From Scleromitrula shiraiana (taxonomy: Eukaryota > Ascomycota > Leotiomycetes > Helotiales > Sclerotiniaceae): a DNA stretch of 64,000 nt. The position numbers and the translations under genes were made by a program. Below the pieces are notes generated by a model that was not told where the DNA came from, made no database searches, and saw nothing but the letters and a program-made list of their open reading frames with translations. The stretch is from the NCBI GenBank assembly GCA_028455995.1, contig JABELC010000011.1, positions 930,001 through 994,000 on the forward strand, given 5' to 3'. Positions 55,539 to 64,000 of this stretch are shown here, in pieces (the stretch's first letter is position 1; each line of letters starts with the position of its first letter).

Positions 55539-58500
55539 TTAGAAAAGACCATCGATTTCTCCAGTTTCGGTGTCAACGTCGACATTGAGATATCCTGGAG
55601 CGGTTGGAAGACCAGGGATGGTTTGGATGTCTGCTGCGAGTGCGTAACTTTGAGGGGGTTAGTAAACGTACATTAATATCAGGGGTTAAGAGAGTAAAAA
55701 CTTACAGGTAACCAGCACCAGCAGCCAATCTCACATCTCTAATTGGAACAGTGAAACCAGTTGGTGCACCCTTGAGATCTGGGTCATGAGACAAAGAGTA
55801 TTGAGTCTTTGCAATACAGATTGGCAAGTTTCCGAAACCTTGTTTGGTGTATGTGTCAACCTTCTTTTGTGCGATTTCGCTGAATTCGACCTTATCAGCT
55901 CCGTACATCTCTTTGCCGATAGCTTCAATACGAGTTTGAACATCGCCTTCAAGACCATAGAGAAGCTTGAAGTTCTTCTCCTTCTCACTGGCAGCGATGA
56001 CACCCTTAGCGAGATCAACGGCACCCTTTCCACCTTCAGCCCAGTGGTTAGCTGGGATAGCATCTTCAGCACCGGCGGAAATAGCTTCTTCTCTAATGAC
56101 TTCAATCTCAGCATCAGTATCAGTCTCGAATTTGTTGATTGCGACAACGACTGGGACACCGTAAGATTTAGCGTTGGAGATGTGCTTCTTGAGATTGACA
56201 CAACCCTTTCTAAGGATCTCAACATTCTCCTCTCGGTAGACCTTGTCAAGTGCAGCACCAGGAGCGATGGGTGGTCCACCGCCGTGAACCTTCAAGGCAC
56301 GGACAGTTGCTACAACAACAACTACATCTGGTACGAGACCTGATGATCTACACTTAATGTTGAAGAAACGTTCACCTCCCATGGTGAAATCGAAACCAGC
56401 TTCAGTAATAACGAAACCAGTCTTCTCATTATGGTTCTCGTCAAGTTCAGTACCAGCGAGCTTCAATGCAAGTTTATCTGCGAGCACGGAACTGGCACCA
56501 ATACTGATGTTTGCGAATGGACCAGCATGAACGAAGACAGGAGTTCCCTCCAAAGTTTGCATCAAGTTGGGCTTGATAGCATCTTTCATCAATGCTGTCA
56601 AAGCACCACCTGCACCAATATCATCACAAGTGACTGGATCACCACTTCTTGATGTACCAATGACCATTCGACCAAGTCTTTCTCTCATATCGTTCAAGTC
56701 ATTGCTAAGTGCGAGGATAGCCATACACTCACTAGCGACGGAAATATCGAAACCAGTTTCTCTGGTTTGACCCTTCTCTGTGCCAGCAGTACCAACAGTG
56801 ATACCTCTCAAGTGACGATCGTTAACATCAAGAACACGTCTCCATGTGATAGTTGATGGGTCAATGTCTAATCTTGCAAATCGATGGATCTCATCCTCGG
56901 TAAGTTCATTAGGATCGGTCTTGTTGATACCAAGTTTCTTTAGGCGGCGGAACATGATTGGTTGGAATTCACGCTTGCCTTTCTTTGCTGGAACAAGACG
57001 CTTGTAAAGAGCTGCATCCTTTTGAGTGTTCTCATGGAACATTCTAGTCTCGATGGCAGCAGCAAGCAAGTTGTTGGCAGCAGTGATCGCGTGGATATCA
57101 CCAGTCAAATGAAGGTTGAATTCATCCATAGGAATGACTTGACTATATCCACCACCAGCAGCACCACCCTTGATACCGAAGGTAGGTCCTTGACTGGGTT
57201 GACGAACATTTGCGAATGCGATACGGTTGAGATGAGCTCCAATAGCCTGAGTAATACCCATAGTAGTCGTAGATTTACCCTCACCTAATGGTGTTGGGGT
57301 AATACCAGTAACGACAACATAGCGACCGTTACGACGGTGCTCAAGACGTTTCAGTAAAGACAAGTCTACCTTGGCTTTGTATGCTCCATATGGTTCAAGC
57401 TCGTGACCAGCGATACCAACTTCTTGTGCAACACGGGTGATTTGTTTAGGGTGTTGAGCTCGAGAGATGGCAATATCCGATGGTACAGGATCTTGAAGTC
57501 TCAAAGGTAAAGGCATGATCGCTCTAGCCTTTTGGCGATCGAAGTATGCATTTGCAGAATCAACAACGTTTTGCAATAACATAGCAACTGTCATTGGTCC
57601 AACTCCACCAGGTACTGGTGTAATTTGAGAAGCGACTTCGGATGCAGATGTGAAGTCTACATCACCAACAAGTTTCTGACCAGATTTCTTTGACTCGTCA
57701 GGAATAAAGTTGGTGCCGACATCAATAACAACTGCACCAGGTTTGAGCCACTCTCCTTTAACAAAGTTTGCCTTTCCGATAGCGGCGACAAGAACATCTG
57801 CGTTTTTGATATGTTCCTCAAGGTTTTGAGTTCTAGAATGGCATACTGTTACGGTAGCATCGGCATTCTTGAGAAGGTAGCTGACAGGACTCCCTACAAT
57901 GTCACTACGTCCAAGAACAACTGCATTCTTTCCCTTCAAATCAACCCCACTCTCCTCTAACAAGACCATTACACCCTTTGGTGTACATGGAGTGAACAAT
58001 GGGTGACCTCCACGCTTTGCGAGTTCTCCAATGTTGTTTGCACCAAACCCATCAACATCCTTCTCATCAGCCACAGCGGATGTTACAGCATATTCGGAGA
58101 TATGCTTTGGGACGGGCAATTGAACGAGAATACCATGAACTGCAGGATCATAGTTCAAGCGAGTGATGGTTTCGATAATCTCGGCTTCGGTGGCGCTGTC
58201 AGGGAATTGTAGAAGTTCGCAATCGATACTCGCCTAAATATTGACACAAGGGTAAGCTTATGAGCCATGGATAACGCTTACAAATGACTGACCTCTTCCG
58301 CTGCCTTCAACTTCATACGAACATATGTAGCTATAGAATTATTGGTGAGTCACAGTCGACATGGTACAGTTATGAATACATACTTGAGTCAGAGCGATCA
58401 CCCACTGCGAAGGATCATGTTAGCATGTCTTTTAATTGATTTGATGATTAGAATTCAATTAATTACCTTGGATAATCTTTAAAGAGGGCTTATATCTTGG

Positions 58501-58914
58501 GTTTGACTTTTGAGTATTGTCGATCTCAGCATGAAGCCTCTCACGAATCTTCTTCGCAATGGCAGTGCCATCAATCTTTGTAGCGGTCATTGCAGCAGAA
58601 GTACTTGAAAACTCCCTAAGATTACCACTTTGTTTCGTGGATGAAGAAGATAGGAGTGAGATTCTGGTGGGGGAAGAAAAAGTCGAACGAGAAAATTGAG
58701 GACCCCGCAATTTGAGTATTTGTCTGACAGTTGGGTCGACAGAAACTGAGGGGGACAAGGAACTCAAAAGAGCTTGATTTTGTAGAGTGAGAGTAACTCT
58801 CGATCTTAGAATTGTCTGAGGTTTGGTAAGACAATTCAATGATGGTCCCATGTACGAAATGTGAGATTTGATGCGGCCAACACCACATGCCTGTGTTCGT
58901 TTGCCGACAAACAT
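55539..58914 (-). CDS. C1-tetrahydrofolate synthase (trifunctional)
   Basis: Five exons: 58914-58467, 58404-58384 (a 21-nt microexon encoding GDRSDS), 58330-58293, 58233-55706 and 55647-55539; 1047 residues in frame. The first part is methylene-THF dehydrogenase/cyclohydrolase (VHGILVQLPVPKH, GRSDIVGSPVSYLLKNADAT, GGVGPMTVAMLL); the second is 10-formyl-THF synthetase (ITPTPLGEGKSTTTMGITQA P-loop, FNLHLTGDIHAITAANNL, FVHAGPFANISIGASS). It interconverts one-carbon THF forms for purines, thymidylate and methionine. Residues 1-108 form an Arg/Ser-rich presequence suited to mitochondria. Met109 (58590; MTATKIDGTAIAKKIRERL) begins the enzyme core and could start a cytosolic form. Homologues are yeast MIS1 (mitochondrial) and ADE3 (cytosolic). 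The last exon supplies LYALAADIQTIPGLPTAPGY, matching the known C-terminus. Confidence 0.95.
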
Positions 58915-58925
58915 ATTTTTTGGTA

Positions 58926-58927
<2 letters not shown>

Positions 58928-58960
<33 letters not shown>
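58928..58960 (-). repeat. Poly(A) tract in the C1-THF synthase leader
   Basis: A run of 33 T on the plus strand (A on the coding strand) lies 14 bp upstream of the first ATG of the C1-THF synthase gene. More T-rich blocks follow to 59000. Confidence 0.92.
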
Positions 58961-60276
58961 CTTTTTCCCTTTTTTCTCTTTTTTTTCCCTATTTTTTTTG
59001 TAACCTAGGGTAATTCAACGAATGAGAATTGCTAGTCAAGAGGGAAATAGTAACTAAATACGGAAATAATATAAGAAAATCGGATTGAAGAGCCAGTTGA
59101 ATGACTTACAACAACAATTGAAAAAAGTGAATAATAAGAATTATAAGAGTCAGGAAGAAGTGAGTCCTTATTAATCTAGAGAGATAAAAGATAAAAAGAT
59201 AAAAGATAAAAATAAAATAAAAAAGGAAAAGGAAAAATTCTAAAAGTTAAATCTATCTATATACAGTTACTAAGGTATATTGTCCCCATCGTCAAAGGAC
59301 CTTGTGGATGGACGATTCAAAAAAATATGAATAATGGATGAGTCAAGAATTGATCTATTCATCTAATAATAATTGGAATCATAATTAAATGAATGGTCTA
59401 TGGTTCACCGTAGAATGAATATATAATGGTAGAAGATGATGAATGGCATGTGAATGGATGGCTACAGTTATGAATAATGATGAATGAATAAATGGCATTT
59501 GCTCTTACGTACGGAATTATTAGTGAGATGGATTTTCTATTTGTATTGTATTAGTTTTTGATATAACTGTTGAGGAAAATGATTAATAGCCATTGAAAGA
59601 TATAGTAGCATATGATAGTATATAATAAATAGTATATGATAGTCATTAAGAATGAAATTTGTATTAATAAAGCCACATAAGAAAAATTCATTGAATTTTT
59701 TCCTTTGTGTAGTGACTTCCTCTTGAAAGGTCCCGACTCTCAAGGTTATGTGGTTTTTTTGTACTTGTATACAAGCCTCGCATTGGAAGGATTACCTAGT
59801 AGAGTAGATAGGGAATAGGGAATAGGGAATAGGGAATAGGTTGTAGCATATATTACTATAGTAGATAGTTATAGTATGGGCCCTATAATATAGATACAGA
59901 GTACAGTCATAACAGCCCTGAAAGTTATATTCGCATTTGCATTATGATATGAGTAGTGAGTGGTGATTGATTACTTAATAATTTATATAGAATGGATTAA
60001 AAATGGATTAAATAATCCGCATTGTCCGCATTTGGTTCCATACAATTAATACTCGCTTATGATTGGCTTATCTTAACACACACATTTCATTTTGAATCAG
60101 TGAAGAGTCAACTTCAACTTCTCGCTCGCTAGGTAATAATAATAATCTCAATAACGAACTTTTTGAGGGGTACGAAACTTTCCAAGCTTATTTTTAATTG
60201 AATATAATAAAACTACCTACTCCAACTTCTCATATACTTTGTTGATATCAGTAAACATTAATACTGAATCGCAAAT
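58961..60276. promoter_or_regulatory. Divergent promoter region, C1-THF synthase / eIF3i
   Basis: 1.3 kb, AT-rich. It contains AGATAAAA repeats at 59180-59215 and a 7-bp GGGAATA repeat at 59812-59840. An AT-rich stretch with ATATAATAAA near 60202 precedes the eIF3i start by about 75 bp. No gene was recognised. Confidence 0.45.
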
Positions 60277-61530
60277 ATGAGACCAATTCTATTACAAGGA
60301 CATGTTAGTATTTATTTACTTTACAACTACTCATTCTGTTGATTTGTTAAAATCAACACTAACTTACTTCAATTTACTAATAATCAAATTATACAGGAGC
60401 GTGCTCTCACTCAAATCAAGTAGGCAACAATCCTCGAGTAATGGCGCATCTGTCATATTGACCTTCGAATAGATATAACAGGGATGGAGACATCATCTTC
60501 TCCTGCGCCAAAGATCAACACATTTGCGCCTGGTTCTCACACAACGGTGAAAGATTAGGAACGTACCATGGACATCAAGGAGCTATCTGGACCGTCGATG
60601 TAGACCCAACCAGCACCATCATCGCCAGTGGTGCAGCAGACAACACAGTTAGATTATGGGATGTCAAGACAGGAAAGTGCTTGAAGACTTGGGATTTCAA
60701 CACCGCTGTGAAGAGAGTTGAGTTCAACGAGGATGCAACACAATTACTGGCTATTACCGAACAACGTATGGGTTTCTTGGGTACGATCGTCGTGTTGGAT
60801 ATCAACTTGGATGTAAATGGACCACAATCGGATGACAGAGCTTTAACTATTACATGCACGGAGAGTAAGGCTACTGTCGCTGGATGGAGCAATATGTCAA
60901 AATTCATTATTGCAGGACATGAGGATGGAAGTGTCTCTCAGTACGATGGAAAGGTACGATATAATGCCTGGTATGTATGTTATGTCCGTTAACAAGATTT
61001 ATAGACTGGCGAACAACTCGACAACACTCAAATCCATGAACCAGATATGCAGATCACAGATCTTCAATGGTCACCAGATAGAACCTACTTCATCACTGCA
61101 TCAAAAGACAAGTCTGCTAAGGTTAGTTGCAATATACCACAACATTGAGTATGGTTACTAATTTGTTTAGCTCATCAATGCTTCAGATCTCGAAGTCATG
61201 AAGACTTATGTAGCAGACACTCCACTTAACAGCGCATCCATTACACCTAAAAAGGACTTTGTTATTCTTGGAGGTGGTCAAGCTGCTATGGATGTCACCA
61301 GAACCTCAGCCCGTCAAGGTAAATTTGAGGCAAGATTTTACCACAAGATTTTCGAAGAGGAAATTGGTAGAGTTCGTGGTCATTTCGGTCCTTTGAACAC
61401 TGTTTCCGTGGACCCAACAGGAAAGGGATATGCAAGTGGTGGTGAGGATGGTTATGTTCGTGTGCACCAATTCGATAAAGGATACTTCGATTTCACATAT
61501 GAGGTTGAGAGACAGGCTAGACAACAATAA
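60277..61530 (+). CDS. TIF34: Eukaryotic translation initiation factor 3 subunit I (eIF3i/Tif34)
   Basis: Five exons, 60277-60303, 60397-60419, 60473-60953, 61005-61121 and 61171-61530, give 335 residues, the family's usual length (about 325-347). The spliced N-terminus MRPILLQGH then ERALTQIK and YNRDGDIIFSCAKD is conserved in eIF3i. WD repeats follow: HICAWFSHNGERLGTYHGHQ, GAIWTVDVDPTSTIIASGAA, DNTVRLWDVKTGKCLKTW, FIIAGHEDGSVSQYD, DLQWSPDRTYFITASKDKSA. The C-terminus has the eIF3i hallmark ARFYHKIFEEEIGRVRGHFG, then PLNTVSVDPTGKGYASGGED, GYVRVHQFDKGYFDF. It is a beta-propeller subunit of the 43S-recruiting eIF3 complex. Exons 1 and 2 are only 27 and 23 nt, so automated start calling may fail here. 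Confidence 0.96.
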
Positions 61531-62095
61531 TTATGTTTATCCGGCTTATAGGAAAGGTGCATTTGCGGGCGTTTTGTGGATCAATCAAAAGAATTGTAGA
61601 ATTTGGGAGAATCCATCTTCTTTGACAAGAGATTATGAACATATGAAGCTCTATTACAATGCGTAGATTGCACAATGAACAATGATCTAATGAGCAAATA
61701 CAATTTCTAATATGGGAATACATTCAGGCAAGGATTATGACTCCATGAATAGTAATGTACAGTAAAGTATATATGAAGCTTTCAGTTGCTCTATATAGAA
61801 CACGGTAATAGCAATTATTCTCCAGATGAAGACTTAAAAAAAATCGATAAAATCAGAGGTAGATTTCTCTGATGTTTGATTTGATTGACCAATCTAGACC
61901 CCGAAAAGTTATTTTCTACAAAATGCTCTCACCGCCTTGATAAACGCTACTTTGGGTAAAGCGTTAGCCAATTTAGACCCACCAAGGCAAGAAAATATTA
62001 ATTCATATCGAAGATTTGACATTATTTTCTATTCCCCATACAACATTTACTTTTCCTGTCAATCCACACAAATTCCAATTTCACGACAATTGGAA
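61531..62095. promoter_or_regulatory. Intergenic region upstream of the Nop15-like gene
   Basis: 565 bp: 3' UTR of eIF3i and promoter of the next gene. An ATG at 61922 opens a short reading frame upstream (MLSPP) that ends after a few residues; it could be an upstream ORF. No other feature. Confidence 0.4.
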
Positions 62096-63507
62096 ATGGC
62101 TAAAGACAGTCAAGTCCAGAAGAAGCGCAAGGGTTTGTATTTCCAATTTCAAAATGTCGAGAATATATTCTAACGCAATCGTTATAGCTTCCACAGCTTC
62201 TGCACCTGCTGATGAAGTTGCGAAAGTAAAGAAGGTTAAGAGTTTGGCAGCTGAGGTCAAAAACAGTCCAGATAAGAAGCGCAAAGGTATTATCATACAA
62301 TTCATAGATTCCTTCAAAACAATTGCTAACGATTGCGCAATTAGCTGCCGAGGAAGTTGCACCTGTAACTGTCAAGAAAACCAAAACTCCAAAACCAACC
62401 GCTTCCGAAAATACCAAATCCAAGAAGACCGAAGCCAAACCAAAATCATCAGAGGATGTTACTGTCGCCACCAAGAAACTCCAGGCTGTGAAGGAAAAGG
62501 TGGAGAAGAAATCAAAGAAAGCCAAGCAACCAGAGCCTGAACCAGAGTCGAGTGAAGATGAAGACGAGGTAGAGGATGATACAGCTGAGACTAGCCTCCA
62601 AAACGATGAGGATGAAGATGCTGAAGAGGATGACCAAACCGAAGCTCTTCTCAAGGGTTTCGAATCCGACGGTGACGAAGAAGAGGACGCAAAAGAAGGA
62701 GGACTCGAGAAAGGCCAAGAAGTCCCCAATGCCCTAGAGAAACTCACCAAAAGCCAAAAGAAGGCCATCAAGCGAGCCGCCGAACAAGCTGCCAATGATC
62801 TCCCAGGTGTCGTCTACATTGGCCGTATTCCCCACGGTTTCTACGAGAACGAGATGAAAGCATATTTCTCGCAATTCGGCGATATCCTCAAGATCCGCTT
62901 GTCCAGAAATAGAAAGACGGGCGCAAGCAAGCATTATGCATGGATCCAATTTGAGAGTAAAGGTGTTGCGGAGATTGTGGCCAAGACTATGGATAACTAT
63001 CTATTGTTCAACCACATCTTGAAGGTCAAGATGGTACCGGACGAGCAGGTATCCCCCGATTTATTCAAGGGGGCGAATCGCCGATTCAAAAAAGTCCCAT
63101 GGAATAAGCTCGAGGGACGAAAATTAGAACAGGGTGCTGGCGAAGAACAATGGGAGAAGAGAATAGCGAAGGCGGAAAAGAAGCGCGAGAAGAAATTGGA
63201 GATGTTGAAGAACGGGGGAATGGATTATGAATTTGAAGCTCCAAAACTTAAATCCGCCAAAGGCGTTTCTAGGAAACCCGTTTTGGAAATCACGGAGAAC
63301 GGGGAAAACCAAGAGGCTTCTGTAGAGGGGGAAGTTAAAGCTATTGAGGCCCCCGCTAAGATTGAGGAACCGCTAAAGGTTAAGAAGAGCAAGAAGAGTA
63401 AGGCTGTGGAGGAGACGCCGAAGGAGATCGTTACTACTACTCCTACTACTACGGAAGTTGTGGAGAAATCCAAGAAGGCGAAGAAGAGTAAGAAGGCTAA
63501 GGCTTAG
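62096..63507 (+). CDS. Nucleolar RRM protein, Nop15/NIFK-like
   Basis: Three exons: 62096-62132, 62188-62286 and 62345-63507; 432 residues. Both junctions restore Ala codons after KKRK (KKRKASTASAP and KKRKAAEEVAP), a duplicated basic nuclear-signal-like unit. A Lys-rich segment and an acidic region (SSEDEDEVEDDTAETS; NDEDEDAEEDDQ) precede one RRM at about residues 197-280: VVYIGRIP (RNP2) and KHYAWIQF (RNP1), with GFYENEMKAYFSQFG and NYLLFNHILKVKMVP. From family knowledge the single RRM with GRIPHGFYE..M and SRNRKTGASKHYA matches Nop15, which acts in 60S pre-rRNA (ITS2/27S) maturation; the human relative is NIFK. The Lys-rich C-terminus (KSKKAKKSKKAKA) fits nucleolar localisation. Confidence 0.9.
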
Positions 63508-63870
63508 ATTCTTTAGCCTTTAGGCTTTAGCCTTAGCCTTTAGACTTTAGACTTTAAACTTTAGACTCTGGTGAACTGGAATATTGACGATACAATAAAC
63601 AAGGAGTTATGGTAGATAAAAAGACAGAAATGATGGTGAATCGAAAGATCGGGTATGCTATAGATGTTATAGATGCTATGTATCGCTATGTATCGCTTAT
63701 TAGCTTTCTTGTTTATAAGAAGATGGTCGTCTATTTATTCTATTCTATTCTGGTCTAGTTTAGTTTAGTTTAGTTTATGTAGGTAATCATGAATTAATTA
63801 CATGAATGATTAGACTCGCTTGGGTTATTATACGTGCTCTGGATACATACATATGTTGAGTAGAAAAGTG
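63508..63870. other. 3' region with TTTAGNC repeats
   Basis: Downstream of the Nop15-like gene. TTTAGCC/TTTAGAC units run from about 63510 to 63567, a GTTTA run lies near 63755-63778, and no gene is visible. Confidence 0.6.
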
Positions 63871-63948
63871 AAAAGGTAGAAAAGGTAGAAAGGTAGAAAG
63901 GTAGAAAGGTAGAAAGGTAGAAAGGTAGAAAGGTAGAAAGGTAGAAAA
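63871..63948 (+). repeat. 8-bp GGTAGAAA tandem repeat
   Basis: About nine octamer units, near-perfect, with a slightly longer first unit (AAAGGTAGAAA). Confidence 0.92.
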
Positions 63949-64000
63949 GTATGAAAGGACCAGTTACTATAATAAATTCTTCGTCAACCGTGGTATAAAT

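Noticed and set aside
62100..62795. 231-residue minus-strand Ser-rich open frame
   Set aside because: Shadow of the Glu/Asp-rich region of the Nop15-like gene.

Overview
The window comes from a filamentous ascomycete. Genes carry short introns (about 50-200 bp, GTATGT/GTAAGT-like donors, CTRAY-like branch points), intergenic DNA is rich in simple repeats, and the gene families are typical of fungi. Protein character (DUF3984, DUF7918 and MYND-pRiA4b proteins, the fungal-type RGS protein, a single C1-THF synthase) points to Leotiomycetes, possibly Sclerotiniaceae. That placement is inference; no database search was run. I assembled exon structures by hand. For each spliced gene the exon lengths sum to a multiple of three and the joined frame stays open.

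Layout. 0.1-4.2 kb (-): Elongator subunit Elp1. 4.7-5.9 kb (+): a DUF3984 protein, divergent from Elp1. 6.2-7.95 kb (-): a six-exon DUF7918 protein ending in a SUMO-interaction-like motif. 8.6-10.5 kb: two small unrecognised minus-strand genes. 13.3-14.0 kb (+): a decayed GNAT acetyltransferase. 15.1-16.1 kb (-): a secreted, probably GPI-anchored protein with three internal repeats. 16.9-18.2 kb (-): lipoate-protein ligase, divergent from chorismate synthase (18.5-19.9 kb, +). 20.8-25.75 kb (-): a 1598-residue disordered fungal protein with a possible lipidated N-terminus. 28.2-30.3 kb (-): an RGS-domain regulator of G-protein signalling. 30.3-39.9 kb: 9.5 kb without a recognisable gene, full of microsatellites. 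39.9-41.1 kb (+): secreted aspartic protease. 42.2-43.7 kb (+): MYND zinc finger / pRiA4b ORF-3-like protein. 43.7-52.0 kb: 8.2 kb without a recognisable gene. 52.0-54.2 kb (-): ferric-reductase-type flavocytochrome. 55.5-58.9 kb (-): trifunctional C1-tetrahydrofolate synthase. 60.3-61.5 kb (+): eIF3i. 62.1-63.5 kb (+): Nop15-like nucleolar RRM protein.

The genes do not form one pathway. Several are core housekeeping functions: tRNA wobble modification, lipoylation, the shikimate pathway, one-carbon metabolism, translation initiation and ribosome assembly. Between them lie fungal-specific or accessory genes.

The most unusual region is 44.1-51.7 kb. A composite motif of about 28 bp recurs about 23 times, always on the same strand. 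It has an 11-bp dyad like GGTCGCCGACC, then a T-rich spacer, then GAGATATGCAACA. The DNA between copies is mostly unrelated. Many intervals are 178-215 bp, close to a nucleosome repeat. A 987-bp AT-rich inverted-repeat element flanked by TA sits inside the array. I do not know this array as a described system; it is the main candidate for something new.
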